From Clostridiales bacterium (GTDB lineage: Bacteria; Bacillota; Clostridia; Saccharofermentanales; Saccharofermentanaceae): a stretch of 64,000 nt of DNA. A program made the translations under genes and the position numbers. Position 1 is the first letter of the stretch, and the number at the start of each line of letters is the position of its first letter. The stretch is from NCBI GenBank assembly GCA_017962145.1, contig JAGCVX010000005.1, forward strand, positions 124,001-188,000, written 5' to 3'. Shown here piece after piece: positions 20,238 through 30,498 of the stretch. A model generated the notes under the pieces. The model had not been told where the DNA came from. It saw only the letters and a program-made list of their open reading frames with translations, and searched no databases.

Positions 20238-21317
20238 TTATTTATCTGAATCAGACATGTGAGACTGGATCAGATCGCGCATCTGATCGAGATACCCATT
20301 CGGGCCCAAAGAGGTCTCATTCTGATCGATCTGGTCCAGAAGATTCTTTGCCAGATTCTCCGGAATCCTGTCAGGCGATACAGTTTTATCAGCACCACTT
20401 TCAAAAGCGGAAGCAACAGTAATCTTCTTATCAGACAGTTTCAAAAGCACGCCAAGAACGACCATAACGACCACCCAGGCGGCCAGTGCAATAAGCGAAG
20501 TATAGAGGGTATTCGTGCGCCATGCTTTCATCTCGGCGGAACCATCCTCAAAGAAAAGCAGCTTCGACTGTTGGATCATTTGTCCGGATGGCTTCGTTTC
20601 ATCCGGCTCCGCATATGGCAATTCGTCAATAGTTGTATAGTGACCGGTTTCATCCATATATGATGATGTAGTAACGATCGCATACCGATACTCCTCGTGC
20701 CATCCTCCTGTCGTGTTCTCAGCAAACACTTCTTCGGCCACGGCTTTCATATCGTTATCCCTCTTACTTTCAGGATTCATGCCAATCAGGTTGGAAGAAT
20801 CGGAATCTCCCGTATTCATGTAATAAAGGTTGTATGCATACCCGGAAACCGGCATGTTCAGGTGGTTATTCCAGATGATCATGCTTTCCCCGTCTGTATC
20901 CGTAACAACGATCATATGCATTCCTTCATCGGATGACTTGGACGTATCTTCAATAGTAAGCGAACCGGTCTCCTCATCAAATTTCAGTCTTACAGAAAAA
21001 TCAACAGGCGTAACAGTAAATACGGGATTCTCTTCTTTCAGTTCTAGACCTTCAAGAACATAGTAAAAACCGGTTTCTTCCTGCGAGTACTTCTGATACT
21101 GTTTCAGATCTTCGGAAATCAGGTTATTGGTGATCAAGCCGGCATACCGGTTTATCGCCAGATACTTCTGAATACGACGATAGAGTTTCTCATCCATCTC
21201 TTTTTCCATTCTTCTTTTGCTCATCTTTGCGGAAACCGTAACCGCAGAAGCACCAATTGCCAGCAGCAGCGCTCCCGTCACTGCCAGCACGCTCTTTTTC
21301 GATACATGCAGACCCAT
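20238..21317 (-). CDS. Two-TM membrane protein, paralogous family (member A)
   Basis: 359 residues, function unknown, first gene of the A-B-mgtA run. TM1 is near residues 8-30, followed by MSKRRMEKEMDEKLYRRIQ. The external domain includes GGWHEEYRYAIV, matching GWHENYRY and GWHEDMRY in members C and E. FFEDGSAEMKAWRTNTL precedes TM2 (LIALAAWVVVMVVLGVLL) and the tail ends in NETSLGPNGYLDQM, nearly identical to member B. The open frame extends to 21401, but the ATG at 21317 with AAAGGA ~10 bp upstream gives a normal start directly before the TM. A promoter with TATAAT at 21358-21363 lies upstream. Confidence 0.8.
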   Translation of the reverse strand: MGLHVSKKSVLAVTGALLLAIGASAVTVSAKMSKRRMEKEMDEKLYRRIQKYLAINRYAGLITNNLISEDLKQYQKYSQEETGFYYVLEGLELKEENPVFTVTPVDFSVRLKFDEETGSLTIEDTSKSSDEGMHMIVVTDTDGESMIIWNNHLNMPVSGYAYNLYYMNTGDSDSSNLIGMNPESKRDNDMKAVAEEVFAENTTGGWHEEYRYAIVTTSSYMDETGHYTTIDELPYAEPDETKPSGQMIQQSKLLFFEDGSAEMKAWRTNTLYTSLIALAAWVVVMVVLGVLLKLSDKKITVASAFESGADKTVSPDRIPENLAKNLLDQIDQNETSLGPNGYLDQMRDLIQSHMSDSDK

Positions 21318-21357
21318 TATTTTTCCATCCTTTTTCCTATGCAAAAAACCTTTACAC

Positions 21358-21366
21358 ATTATATCA
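21358..21366 (-). promoter_or_regulatory. Extended -10 promoter for the member A-B-mgtA operon
   Basis: On the minus strand TGATATAAT (TG-N-TATAAT). No good -35 is present. It lies on the tail of the carB terminator. Confidence 0.5.
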
Positions 21367-21398
21367 CAAAAGAGCCACCTCATTATGAGATGGCTCTT
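21366..21398 (-). terminator. Terminator of carAB
   Basis: On the minus strand AAGAGCCA pairs with TGGCTCTT with an inner CTCAT/ATGAG stem, followed by TTGTG. It lies 40 bp after the carB stop. Confidence 0.75.
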
Positions 21399-21437
21399 CA
21401 TGATGTTAGCGTTTCTTCTTCGGGAAATGCACTGTCG

Positions 21438-24400
21438 TTATGCGTTGATCGTTGCGATTCCCGGAATGGTTTCTTCGAGTACGTCGAGCAGGATCTTAAC
21501 CGTATCCAGAGAAGTAAAGATCGTGACACCATTTTGGATCGCACAGCGGCGAATGGCCACACCATCTTCGTAGTGGACACCGGAAAGGATCGCACGGGTG
21601 TTGATGATATAGCTTACATAACCGGCACGGATCGAATCAAGGATCTCGGTACTGCCCTCACTGAGCTTTCCGCGGACACGTGTACGGATACCGTGATTCT
21701 TCAGGAAGTTCGCGGTACCGATGGTTGCTTCGATATTAAAGCCCAGCTCGTAGAAACGGCGGATCAGCGGAAGTGCTTCTTCCTTATCTTCATCGGCCAG
21801 AGTAACGATAACGGTACCATAGTCTTTCATCTTGATTCCGGAAGCCTGCAGTGCTTTATAGAAAGCACGGTTCAGTCTCGTATCGTAACCGATCGCCTCA
21901 CCAGTAGACTTCATCTCAGGCGACAGATATGCGTCCATACCATCCAGTTTCTGGAAGGAGAATGCCGGTGCTTTTACATACCAGCGGTCTGTCGTCTCAG
22001 GCGGTGTCAGCTTCGTGATGCCCTGGTCTTTCAGACTCTCACCGAGCATAACGCGAGTTGCGATAGTAACCAGGTTTCTGTCTGTAGACTTCGAAAGGAA
22101 AGGAACAGATCTGGATGCACGAGGATTGACTTCGATTACATAGACGCTGTCATCCTTATCTACGATGAACTGGATATTGAAAAGTCCCACGATGCCGATG
22201 CCCAGGCCCAGACGTGTGGTGTAATCGCAGATAGTCTCCTTGACCTTATCGGAGATGGAGAACGGCGGATATACACTGGTACTGTCACCACTATGGACAC
22301 CGGTTCTTTCAACGAGTTCCATGATGCCCGGGATAAAGACTTCCTTGCCGTCACAGATCGCATCGACCTCGACCTCTTTACCGACGAGATATTTATCGAT
22401 CAGTACCGGCTTGTCTTCATCTACTTCTACGGCATTTTTCAGATACTTCACCAGCATGCCTTCGTTCGCTACGATCTCCATCGCACGTCCACCGAGAACG
22501 AAGGACGGACGAACGAGTACCGGATAGCCGATCTTTTCGGCCACCTCGATACCGGTCGGGATATCGGTAACTGCTTCACCCTTCGGATTCGGAATACCGA
22601 GGGACTTGATCACTGCGTCAAATGCATCTCTGTCCTCTGCTTTTTCGATCGCTTCGGAGTCGGTGCCGATGATGTGCACACCGCGCTTCGTAAGTGAATC
22701 TGCGAGGTTTACGGCTGTCTGGCCGCCGAGTGTAACGATAACACCCAGAGGATTTTCCAGTTCGATGATATTCATGACATCTTCGGTCGTCAGCGGCTCA
22801 AAATAGAGCTTATCGGCTGTAGTATAGTCGGTCGAAACCGTCTCCGGGTTATTGTTGACTACGATCGCTTCATAGCCTGCCTCCTGGATGGTTCTTACGG
22901 CATGCACGGTAGAATAGTCGAACTCGACGCCCTGACCGATACGGATCGGACCGGAACCCAATACGATGACTTTCTTTCTGTCCGATACGATCGACTCATT
23001 CTCATCTGCGTAGGTCGAGTAGAAATACGGGATATAGCTGTCGAACTCGGATGCGCAGGAGTCGATCATCTTATAAGCCGGTGCGATATGCTGATCGCGG
23101 CGCATCTTATAGATATCATCCTCGGTCATCTTCCAAAGCTCTGCAACATACGAATCGGAGAAGCCCATTCTCTTAGCTTCGATCAGATGCTCAAGAGAAC
23201 CCACATTCTCTTCCATCTCACGCTCGAAATCAACGATCTTCTTGATCTTGTCGAGGAAGAACATGTCGATACCCGTGATGTTACAGATACGGGAGTGGTC
23301 GACGCCCAGCCACATCAGCTGGGAGATCGCGTAGATACGGTCATCTGTACCTTCCTTGATGTACTCGAGGAGGTCATCCACACTCATATGCTCGGAGTCG
23401 AACTTTGTCATGTGAATGTGGTTCTTGCTGTCTTCCAGAGAACGGATCGCCTTAAGAAGGCTCTCTTCGAAAGTACGGCCGACGCTCATGACCTCACCGG
23501 TCGCCTTCATCTGCGTCGAAAGCTTATTCATGGCTGCCGGGAATTTATCGAACGGGAATCTCGGCATCTTGGTTACGACATAGTCCAGCGCAGGCTCAAA
23601 GCAAGCCGGAGTATTGGCCAGCTGGATCTCATCGAGATTCATGCCGACGGCGATCTTGGCGGAAACACGTGCGATCGGATATCCGCTGGCCTTCGATGCC
23701 AGAGCGGAAGATCTCGATACACGAGGATTGACTTCGATTACATAGTACTTAAACGAGTGCGGATCCAGTGCGAACTGGCAGTTACATCCACCCTTAACAC
23801 CCAGCGCACGGATGATCTTCAGCGCGCTGTCACGGAGCATGTGGTACTCCTTATTCGTCAGTGTCTGAGACGGGGCAACTACGATGGAGTCACCGGTATG
23901 GATACCGACCGGGTCAAGGTTTTCCATATTACATACCGTGATTGCCGTATCGTTGGCGTCACGGATAACTTCATACTCGATCTCCTTATAACCCTTGATG
24001 CTCTTTTCAACCAGGACCTGATGTACCGGAGAAAGTGCCAGAGCATTCTTCATCATGGTGACCATCTCTTCCGGATCGTTGGCAAATCCGCCGCCTGTAC
24101 CACCGAGGGTAAAAGCAGGACGAAGGATGACCGGATATCCGATCTTCTCTGCAGCTTCGAGTGCTTCTTCGATACTGTACGTGATCTGGGAAGGAACGAC
24201 CGGCTCGCCGATTCTTTCGCAGAGCTCTTTAAAAAGCTCACGGTCTTCGGCGCACTCGATACTCTTGGCATCGGTACCGAGAAGTTCGATCTCACACTCT
24301 TCGAGAACGCCCTTCTTGGCAAGCTGCATCGCAAGGTTCAAGCCAGTCTGACCGCCGATACCCGGAACGATGGCGTCCGGACGTTCGAGACGGCAGATAC

Positions 24401-24626
24401 GTGCCAGATACTGCAGTGTCAGTGGTTCCATATAGACCTTATCCGCGATGGATGTATCCGTCATGATGGTAGCCGGGTTGGAGTTTGCCAGGATAACTTC
24501 GTATCCTTCTTCTTTCAGTGCCAGACAGGCCTGTGTGCCTGCATAGTCAAACTCCGCCGCCTGACCGATGACGATCGGGCCGGAACCGATTACTAATACT
24601 TTGTGAATATCTGTTCTCTTAGGCAT
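21438..24626 (-). CDS. carB: Carbamoyl-phosphate synthase large subunit
   Basis: 1062 residues, full length. Two ATP-grasp synthetase halves are visible, each opening with a glycine-rich loop ([21 protein letters not shown] at the N-terminus, written here in part; [20 protein letters not shown] near residue 550), and the C-terminal ~130 residues form the MGS-like allosteric domain. With CarA it makes carbamoyl phosphate from bicarbonate, glutamine and 2 ATP for pyrimidines and arginine. The start overlaps the carA stop by 8 bp, a typical translational coupling. No other pyr or arg genes are adjacent, so the leader terminator upstream of carA is the only visible clue to regulation. Long antisense open frames run through it and are discounted. 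Confidence 0.97.
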   Translation of the reverse strand: MPKRTDIHKVLVIGSGPIVIGQAAEFDYAGTQACLALKEEGYEVILANSNPATIMTDTSIADKVYMEPLTLQYLARICRLERPDAIVPGIGGQTGLNLAMQLAKKGVLEECEIELLGTDAKSIECAEDRELFKELCERIGEPVVPSQITYSIEEALEAAEKIGYPVILRPAFTLGGTGGGFANDPEEMVTMMKNALALSPVHQVLVEKSIKGYKEIEYEVIRDANDTAITVCNMENLDPVGIHTGDSIVVAPSQTLTNKEYHMLRDSALKIIRALGVKGGCNCQFALDPHSFKYYVIEVNPRVSRSSALASKASGYPIARVSAKIAVGMNLDEIQLANTPACFEPALDYVVTKMPRFPFDKFPAAMNKLSTQMKATGEVMSVGRTFEESLLKAIRSLEDSKNHIHMTKFDSEHMSVDDLLEYIKEGTDDRIYAISQLMWLGVDHSRICNITGIDMFFLDKIKKIVDFEREMEENVGSLEHLIEAKRMGFSDSYVAELWKMTEDDIYKMRRDQHIAPAYKMIDSCASEFDSYIPYFYSTYADENESIVSDRKKVIVLGSGPIRIGQGVEFDYSTVHAVRTIQEAGYEAIVVNNNPETVSTDYTTADKLYFEPLTTEDVMNIIELENPLGVIVTLGGQTAVNLADSLTKRGVHIIGTDSEAIEKAEDRDAFDAVIKSLGIPNPKGEAVTDIPTGIEVAEKIGYPVLVRPSFVLGGRAMEIVANEGMLVKYLKNAVEVDEDKPVLIDKYLVGKEVEVDAICDGKEVFIPGIMELVERTGVHSGDSTSVYPPFSISDKVKETICDYTTRLGLGIGIVGLFNIQFIVDKDDSVYVIEVNPRASRSVPFLSKSTDRNLVTIATRVMLGESLKDQGITKLTPPETTDRWYVKAPAFSFQKLDGMDAYLSPEMKSTGEAIGYDTRLNRAFYKALQASGIKMKDYGTVIVTLADEDKEEALPLIRRFYELGFNIEATIGTANFLKNHGIRTRVRGKLSEGSTEILDSIRAGYVSYIINTRAILSGVHYEDGVAIRRCAIQNGVTIFTSLDTVKILLDVLEETIPGIATINA

Positions 24627-25728
24627 GGACGTTCACCTCGCTCTCTTTCTTATCTGCAAGGATAGAAGTAAACTTCTCGAAAAGGTAGCTGCTGTCCTGC
24701 GGTCCCGGCGCACTCTCCGGGTGATACTGTACGGAGAATACCTTATCCTCTTTGCACTCGACGCCCTCGATGGTGTTATCGAGGAGATTGATGTGCGTAG
24801 CCTTGAGTTTTGTACCATTTAAACTATCCAGATCAACAGCGTAGCTGTGGTTCTGGGAAGTGATCTCGATCTTTCCTGTCTCGAGATTCTTGACCGGGTG
24901 GTTTCCGCCACGATGGCCGAACTTAAGTTTATAGGTCTTGGCGCCATACGCCAGGGAGATCATCTGATGGCCCAGGCAGATACCGAAGATCGGGAATCTT
25001 CCGGCAAGTGCTTTGACCGTAGCAATTACAGGAGTAACGTCCTCCGGGTCACCCGGACCGTTACTTAAGAAAATGCCATCCGGCTTCATGAACTCGATCT
25101 CCTCCGGAGTCGTGTCATAAGGGACGACAGTGACATTACAGCCAAATGCATTGAGATTGCGGATAATATTGAGTTTGATGCCGCAGTCGATCGCGACAAC
25201 GTTAAAGCGAGGGTTTGCGGTTCTGGAATACCAGCGCTTCTTACAGCTTACTCGGGAAACCTGATCGTGCGGGACCGGCGTGTCCTTGATCTTCTGGAGG
25301 GCTTCCTCGACGGATGTATCGATGGATGTCATGATGACTCTTCTGGAACCGAGATCACGGATCGATCTTGTGATCTGTCTTGTATCGACACCGAAGATAC
25401 CGGGGATATTGTTCTCTTCCATCTCTTCGGAAAGTGTCTTGGTATAGCGGAAGTTACTCGGCATATCGTTATAGTCGCCGACGATCAGACCGCCGATACT
25501 CGGGTTTTTACACTCGAAGTCATCGTCCGTGATGCCGTAGTTGCCGATCAAGGGATAGGTCATAACGACCATCTGATCTGTGTAGGAAGGATCCGAAAGG
25601 ATCTCCTGGTAACCTACCATCGATGTGTTGAACACGATCTCACAGACCCGTTCGACATCCGCACCAAATCCGTAGCCTTCATAGAAGCTGCCATCTTCCA
25701 GTACGATCTTCCGGTCTTTCTTTCTCAT
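24619..25728 (-). CDS. carA: Carbamoyl-phosphate synthase small (glutaminase) subunit
   Basis: 369 residues. The N-terminal CarA domain ([14 protein letters not shown]) is followed by a class I glutamine amidotransferase with nucleophile FGICLGHQ and the catalytic SVQYHPE histidine/glutamate. It hydrolyses glutamine and passes ammonia to CarB. The frame opens at 25782 but the ATG at 25728 has GGAGGG 4-5 bp upstream; the longer version would run through the leader terminator, so it is rejected. The gene has a consensus promoter ~120 bp upstream and an intrinsic terminator in the leader. Confidence 0.95.
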   Translation of the reverse strand: MRKKDRKIVLEDGSFYEGYGFGADVERVCEIVFNTSMVGYQEILSDPSYTDQMVVMTYPLIGNYGITDDDFECKNPSIGGLIVGDYNDMPSNFRYTKTLSEEMEENNIPGIFGVDTRQITRSIRDLGSRRVIMTSIDTSVEEALQKIKDTPVPHDQVSRVSCKKRWYSRTANPRFNVVAIDCGIKLNIIRNLNAFGCNVTVVPYDTTPEEIEFMKPDGIFLSNGPGDPEDVTPVIATVKALAGRFPIFGICLGHQMISLAYGAKTYKLKFGHRGGNHPVKNLETGKIEITSQNHSYAVDLDSLNGTKLKATHINLLDNTIEGVECKEDKVFSVQYHPESAPGPQDSSYLFEKFTSILADKKESEVNVHA

Positions 25729-25743
25729 AACACCCTCCGCATC

Positions 25744-25796
25744 AGAAAAAAAGACGTCCCCTACATGCCTTGTTATCAGCACATGCGAACGTCTTT
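25744..25796 (-). terminator. Leader terminator (candidate attenuator) of carAB
   Basis: On the minus strand AAAGACGT (25796-25789) pairs with ACGTCTTT (25757-25750), followed by TTTTT. It lies between the promoter (25849-25877) and the carA start, 16-20 bp before the start, so full termination would abolish carAB expression. A repeated GCATGT occurs inside the ~31-nt loop. I did not find a clear PyrR-binding consensus. Confidence 0.75.
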
Positions 25797-25848
25797 GTTC
25801 TTATATTCGATAGCCATTTTAATTCCATTATGTTTTTCATCAACAGGA

Positions 25849-25877
25849 ATTATAGTTATCTATGTTTTTTCTGTCAA
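25849..25877 (-). promoter_or_regulatory. Sigma-A promoter of carAB
   Basis: On the minus strand TTGACA (25877-25872), exactly 17 bp, TATAAT (25854-25849). This is a perfect consensus promoter with a leader of ~115 nt to carA. Confidence 0.88.
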
Positions 25878-25911
25878 TGCGCAGATGTGAGGTTTCTTTA
25901 TCGTTTTTTGC

Positions 25912-26991
25912 CTAACCGCCGTACTGTCTTTCGTAGACTTGCCAATACTGTCCGTCCACATCGGTATATGTATTGACTGATAAATCTACTGTCCCCGTAA
26001 ATACACAGATCGTGACAAAGCCGTCCATGGCCTGCCCGACGACCGAACCCGGCTTCGGATCACTGTAGTCTTTCCCGGGAACGAAGTAACAGGTATTGTG
26101 ATCCATCACCCAGCCGTCGTAGTTTCGGTTATATCCTGTAGAAGAGACGATATCGAACTGCACAAAGATCGGATAATCGTCCTCGAGCACTTGAAAAATA
26201 TCCATATCCGAGATATCCAGGTGATTTTCATCGGCAAATACTTTGAAGTCGTTATAGTTTCGGAAAAGGTATCTTCCTGTAGAATCCTGTGGCAGCTCGA
26301 CATAACCGCAGTGATACGTCTCGATCGGCATATCGATCTTCGAATATAGATCCATGCAGGACATGCCACCATAAAGCAGTATGTCTCCCCACACGCTGTC
26401 CTCAGTCAGAAACTCCATCATGTTTGAAACATGCTGGTCATCTATGGTTGTAGAAATGTCCCCGTAACGATAGCAAAGAACTCTTTCCCCTTCTTCGTTC
26501 CAGTAGTATAGCGATTTCACTCCGAAATCCCTCATGTAAGATTCATCCGTCTGGGGCGCGTTCGGATCTACCTGTGACGCTTCTTCGTAGATGCGCATCA
26601 GTTCTTCCCGGTAATCTTTTATATCTTTAGCAGTGACCTGCGCATCGATCCGGTTCAAAAGCTCGATCTTTGCGCGAAGCGATTTCTCCCGGTCCGTTGT
26701 GTTCTGGCGGTTTAAAGCAGTGATCTTATTGGTGAACGCATAGACCCGGCCGTCTCCCATGACCACTTTGATAATGGCTGACTCTCCCCAGGCATAGTTA
26801 TAGTATTCCGATGAGAGAATAACCTGATCCGGATCTGGCATGCCTTCAAGATCTTCCGACGTTGTTTCGGTATCTGTTCTCGAACCGGTCTTATTTTTCT
26901 TATTTGTTTCTTTCGAAGCCTTTTTACAGCCGGCCGTCATCGACGCGATCAAGGCAGCTGCCAGACATATACTGATCATCCGTTTTTTCAT
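25912..26991 (-). CDS. Lipoprotein of unknown function
   Basis: 359 residues. The N-terminus MKKRMISICLAAALIASMTAGC is a lipoprotein signal (shown here at its length limit) with the lipidated cysteine near residue 22, then a Ser/Thr/Lys-rich linker. The mature domain has no motif I recognise; it is rich in Tyr and Asp and includes an IYEEASQVDPNAP segment. The ATG at 26991 has GGAGAGGAC upstream; the frame opens earlier at 27024. It lies between the trpA terminator and the carAB promoter, same strand as both, and has no functional link to either that I can see. It is tentatively a surface-exposed substrate-binding or structural lipoprotein. Confidence 0.65.
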   Translation of the reverse strand: MKKRMISICLAAALIASMTAGCKKASKETNKKNKTGSRTDTETTSEDLEGMPDPDQVILSSEYYNYAWGESAIIKVVMGDGRVYAFTNKITALNRQNTTDREKSLRAKIELLNRIDAQVTAKDIKDYREELMRIYEEASQVDPNAPQTDESYMRDFGVKSLYYWNEEGERVLCYRYGDISTTIDDQHVSNMMEFLTEDSVWGDILLYGGMSCMDLYSKIDMPIETYHCGYVELPQDSTGRYLFRNYNDFKVFADENHLDISDMDIFQVLEDDYPIFVQFDIVSSTGYNRNYDGWVMDHNTCYFVPGKDYSDPKPGSVVGQAMDGFVTICVFTGTVDLSVNTYTDVDGQYWQVYERQYGG

Positions 26992-27009
26992 CGTCGTGTC
27001 CTCTCCACT

Positions 27010-27066
27010 TTCCCAAAAACGCAAAAGCGCCCCTTTGCTTTCTACATATTAGACGAACAAAGGAGC
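27010..27066 (-). terminator. Terminator of the trp operon
   Basis: On the minus strand GCTCCTTTG (27066-27058) pairs with CAAAGGGGC (27037-27029), followed by GCTTTTGCGTTTTTGG. It lies 37 bp beyond the trpA stop. Confidence 0.7.
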
Positions 27067-27102
27067 AGCTATGTTGCAATTGATATGGAAACCCGAAAGA
27101 AA

Positions 27103-27876
27103 TTATCTCAGGCAGGCTTCTTTCATCTCTTTGACAAATGCACCGATACTTGCGGGTGCATCTTTGCCTTTTTCTTCGAGGATCTTGACGACAGCCGATC
27201 CGACGATAACACCGTCCGCGACTTTCGCCATCTTCTCTGCCTGTTCCGGGTTCGAAATACCGAATCCGATCGCACACGGCACATCTGTCACTTCACGGAT
27301 CTTGGCTACGACCGCGGTAAGATCCGACGAGAAAGACGAACGCATGCCGGTTACGCCGAGGCTTGAAACGATATAGATAAAGCCTTTCGCTTCTTTGGCG
27401 ATCATGGCGACACGGTCTTCCGAAGTCGGAGCGACCATCGAGATCAGGTCAACATCGTATTTCTCGCAAAACGGCAGGAATTCTTCTTTTTCCTCAAACG
27501 GGATGTCCGGGATGATGAGTCCGTCGATGCCGATCTCACTGCACGTCTGGATGAACTTTTCGGAACCGTACGAGAATACGACATTCGCATAGGTCATAAA
27601 TACCAGCGGGATCGTCACGTCTTTTCGAAGATCACGAACGAGGTCGAACACATTATTCGTTCTGACGCCGCCGGAAAGCGCACGGATATTGGCGCCCTGG
27701 ATGACCGGGCCTTCTGCGGTCGGATCGGAAAACGGGATACCGAGTTCGATCAGGTCCGCGCCGTTTTTCACAGCTTCACGAACCGCCGCGGCCGTCGTTT
27801 CAAGATCCGGATCTCCGCATGTTATAAACGGGATAAATGCTTTTCCATCTGCAAATGCACTGGCAATCTTACTCAT
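27103..27876 (-). CDS. trpA: Tryptophan synthase alpha subunit
   Basis: 257 residues. Signature [19 protein letters not shown] holds the catalytic Asp and the Glu (of the GADLIELG block), with the phosphate-binding [10 protein letters not shown] loop and [10 protein letters not shown] later. It splits indole-3-glycerol phosphate into indole and glyceraldehyde 3-phosphate and channels indole to TrpB. The ATG at 27876 has GGGGAGG 6 bp upstream and overlaps the trpB stop by 8 bp. It is the last gene of the trp operon. Confidence 0.96.
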   Translation of the reverse strand: MSKIASAFADGKAFIPFITCGDPDLETTAAAVREAVKNGADLIELGIPFSDPTAEGPVIQGANIRALSGGVRTNNVFDLVRDLRKDVTIPLVFMTYANVVFSYGSEKFIQTCSEIGIDGLIIPDIPFEEKEEFLPFCEKYDVDLISMVAPTSEDRVAMIAKEAKGFIYIVSSLGVTGMRSSFSSDLTAVVAKIREVTDVPCAIGFGISNPEQAEKMAKVADGVIVGSAVVKILEEKGKDAPASIGAFVKEMKEACLR

Positions 27877-29059
27877 GGATATCCTCCCCTCTGTAGCGGG
27901 CGATCGCGGCACAGTCCTTGTCGCCGCGGCCGGAAATGGTGATTACGATGATCTGGTCAGGACGCATGGTCGGCGCGAGTTTTCTGGCATATGCGACTGC
28001 ATGGGCCGACTCGATCGCCGGGATGATGCCTTCCATCTTGGAAAGATACTCAAATGCTTCAACGGCTTCTTCATCCGTGACCGGCACATACTGCGCACGT
28101 CCGATATCGTGGAGGTTCGCGTGTTCCGGACCGACACCCGGATAATCGAGTCCGGCCGAGATGGAGTATACCGGTGCGATCTGACCGTCATCGTCCTGGC
28201 AGAAGTAGGACTTCATGCCGTGGAAGATGCCGAGACGTCCGGTATTGACCGTTGCCGCGGTTTCAAATGTATCGATACCGCGTCCGGCCGCTTCACAGCC
28301 GATGAGCTTGACGTCTTTATCTTCGATGAAGTGATAGAAAGAACCGATCGCGTTACTTCCGCCGCCGACACAAGCCAGTACGGCATCAGGAAGACGGCCT
28401 TCCTTTTCCATCATCTGTTCCTTGATCTCTTTACTGATAACCGCCTGGAAATCACGTACGATCGTCGGGAACGGATGCGGGCCCATAACGGAACCAAGGC
28501 AGTAATGCGTATCGGAGATACGTGTCGTCCATTCGCGCATCGCCTCAGAAACGGCATCCTTCAGCGTTCTCGTACCGGTCTTGACCGGGATGACCTCCGC
28601 GCCTAAAAGACGCATACGGTATACATTCAGCGCCTGGCGGATCGTATCTTCCTCACCCATAAATACGACGCATTCCATACCGAAGAGTGCCGCAGCGGTA
28701 GCGGTCGCTACACCGTGCTGGCCGGCACCTGTTTCTGCGATCAGGCGTGTCTTGCCCATCTTCTTGGCAAGAAGTGCCTGTCCGAGAACGTTATTTACCT
28801 TATGCGCGCCGGTGTGGTTTAAGTCCTCACGCTTGAGATAGATCTTCGCGCCGCCTAAGTCCTCCGTCATCTTCTTCGCATAGTAAAGAAGCGACGGGCG
28901 GTTTGCATATTCGTTGAAAAGCTCGGTCAGTTCGCGGTTGAACTCCGGGTCATTCTTATAGTGGTTATATGCTTCTTCGAGCTCGTTTACGGCATTCATC
29001 AGGGTCTCCGGGATGTACTGCCCGCCGTGGATACCGAACCGTCCTGCTGGATTGGTCAT
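27869..29059 (-). CDS. trpB: Tryptophan synthase beta subunit
   Basis: 396 residues, normal length. N-terminal [19 protein letters not shown] lysine in [19 protein letters not shown] and the phosphate loop [10 protein letters not shown] are all intact. It condenses indole with serine to tryptophan using PLP. It starts behind GGGGAG, 14 bp after the trpF stop. Confidence 0.97.
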   Translation of the reverse strand: MTNPAGRFGIHGGQYIPETLMNAVNELEEAYNHYKNDPEFNRELTELFNEYANRPSLLYYAKKMTEDLGGAKIYLKREDLNHTGAHKVNNVLGQALLAKKMGKTRLIAETGAGQHGVATATAAALFGMECVVFMGEEDTIRQALNVYRMRLLGAEVIPVKTGTRTLKDAVSEAMREWTTRISDTHYCLGSVMGPHPFPTIVRDFQAVISKEIKEQMMEKEGRLPDAVLACVGGGSNAIGSFYHFIEDKDVKLIGCEAAGRGIDTFETAATVNTGRLGIFHGMKSYFCQDDDGQIAPVYSISAGLDYPGVGPEHANLHDIGRAQYVPVTDEEAVEAFEYLSKMEGIIPAIESAHAVAYARKLAPTMRPDQIIVITISGRGDKDCAAIARYRGEDIHE

Positions 29060-29073
29060 ATTAACTCCCCTTT

Positions 29074-29700
29074 CTATTGCGCCGCTCGTACCGCGGCTAC
29101 GAATTCTTTCATCTTCTTTGCATCTTTTCTGCCGTCTGTCTCGACGTTTGAACTTATGTCTACGGCAAATGCACTGGTCCTTTTTATCGCGTCTTTCACG
29201 TTTTCTGTATCGAGTCCGCCTGCAAGGAAATACTCTCTTTTAAAGCCTGAAAGATGATCCCAGTTAAAGGTCGAACCCGACCCCATGCCCGAATCGATCA
29301 GCACATAATCGGCTGTGCTTTTTTCTGCTTTGGCGAGTATCTCATTTATCTCTTCCGGGTCCTCCGAACGGATCTGAAAAGCCTGGATGAGAGGTTTATC
29401 CGTGAGTTTTCGAAGCGATGCGATATACTCTTCGTCTTCGTGTCCGTGAAGCTGCGCGATGTCGATTATACCACGACTCAGGAGTTCCGACACCTCTTCG
29501 GCCGGTGTATCGACAAAAACACCCACGGCCAGGATCTTCGGATCGAGGATCAGACGAAGCGCAGATGCCGTATCCGGATCGACATACCGTTTACTTTTCT
29601 TATAGAAAACAAATCCGATATATTCCGGCTTGAGCAGATTTGCCGCTTCGATATCTTCCGGGCGGGAAAGCCCGCAGATCTTGATCTTCGTCTTGTTCAT
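29074..29700 (-). CDS. trpF: Phosphoribosylanthranilate isomerase
   Basis: 208 residues. [15 protein letters not shown] at the start carries the catalytic Cys (residue ~9), and [17 protein letters not shown] holds the catalytic Asp and phosphate site, with [11 protein letters not shown] beyond. It performs the Amadori rearrangement of the pathway. It starts 3 bp after trpC stops, so the two are tightly coupled; they are separate genes here, not fused as in enterobacteria. Confidence 0.96.
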   Translation of the reverse strand: MNKTKIKICGLSRPEDIEAANLLKPEYIGFVFYKKSKRYVDPDTASALRLILDPKILAVGVFVDTPAEEVSELLSRGIIDIAQLHGHEDEEYIASLRKLTDKPLIQAFQIRSEDPEEINEILAKAEKSTADYVLIDSGMGSGSTFNWDHLSGFKREYFLAGGLDTENVKDAIKRTSAFAVDISSNVETDGRKDAKKMKEFVAAVRAAQ

Positions 29701-29703
29701 GTC

Positions 29704-30486
29704 TTACCCCTGTCCGCGAAGCTCAGAAAGTTTCTTCGTCTTATCTTCCGCACGCATCAGGGTCTCTCCGACGAGAACCGCATCAACGCCGATGCTTTGC
29801 AGCTGCTTGACTTCTTCATGTGTACGGATGCCGCTTTCTGCTACAAAAACGATATCCGACGGAACCAGCGAGCGAAGCTTGGCGCTGTTATTCGTATCGA
29901 CCGAGAAATCCTTGAGATTTCGGTTATTGACGCCGATCACACGTGCGCCGGCACGTACCGCGTCCTCGACTTCTTTTTCGTTATGTGTCTCTACGATCGC
30001 GGAAAGTCCGAGACTGTCGCAGATACCCAGATACTCTTTTACCTTTTCAGGCGGCAGGATCGAGCAGATCAGAAGAACTGCCGAAGCGCCCAGAGTCTTT
30101 GCTTCATAGATCATGTATTCGTCTACGGTAAAGTCCTTACGGATACACGGGATCGAAACCGAACTTGTGATCTCCTTAAGATACTGGTCCGAACCTAAAA
30201 ACCACTTCGGCTCCGTCAGTACGGAGATGCAGTCCGCGCCGGCTGCTTCGTAAGCCTTCGCGATCTCAAGATACGGAAACTCTTCCGCGATGATGCCCTT
30301 CGACGGAGAGGCTTTCTTGCACTCGCAGATGAAAGACATACCGTCCTTCTTCAGTGCATTTTCAAAAGCAAACTCAGTCGAAGGCAGGGATTCTGCCAGA
30401 GCGCGGATCTTACTTAATGAGACCTTCTCTTTATTTATCCTGGTTCTTTCTACGGCATATGCCGCCAGTTCATCGAGGATCGTCAT
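29704..30486 (-). CDS. trpC: Indole-3-glycerol-phosphate synthase
   Basis: 260 residues. ICECKKASPSKG (catalytic Lys region), SVLTEPKWFLGSDQYL, IRKDFTVDEYMIYEA, VIGVNNRNLKDF and FVAESGIRT are the expected conserved barrel blocks. It closes the indole ring. The ATG has TAGGAGA upstream and lies 12 bp after trpD. Confidence 0.97.
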   Translation of the reverse strand: MTILDELAAYAVERTRINKEKVSLSKIRALAESLPSTEFAFENALKKDGMSFICECKKASPSKGIIAEEFPYLEIAKAYEAAGADCISVLTEPKWFLGSDQYLKEITSSVSIPCIRKDFTVDEYMIYEAKTLGASAVLLICSILPPEKVKEYLGICDSLGLSAIVETHNEKEVEDAVRAGARVIGVNNRNLKDFSVDTNNSAKLRSLVPSDIVFVAESGIRTHEEVKQLQSIGVDAVLVGETLMRAEDKTKKLSELRGQG

Positions 30487-30498
30487 CTTATTCTCCTA

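Noticed and set aside
21306..24596. Long open frames on the plus strand opposite carB
   Set aside because: carB is a complete, conserved 1062-residue enzyme on the other strand. The antisense frames arise from its codon bias and encode His/Arg/Asp-rich text without any domain or ribosome site.
25744..25796. PyrR-regulated attenuator upstream of carA
   Set aside because: The terminator is clear, but I could not find the conserved PyrR-binding loop, so the regulator is left open.
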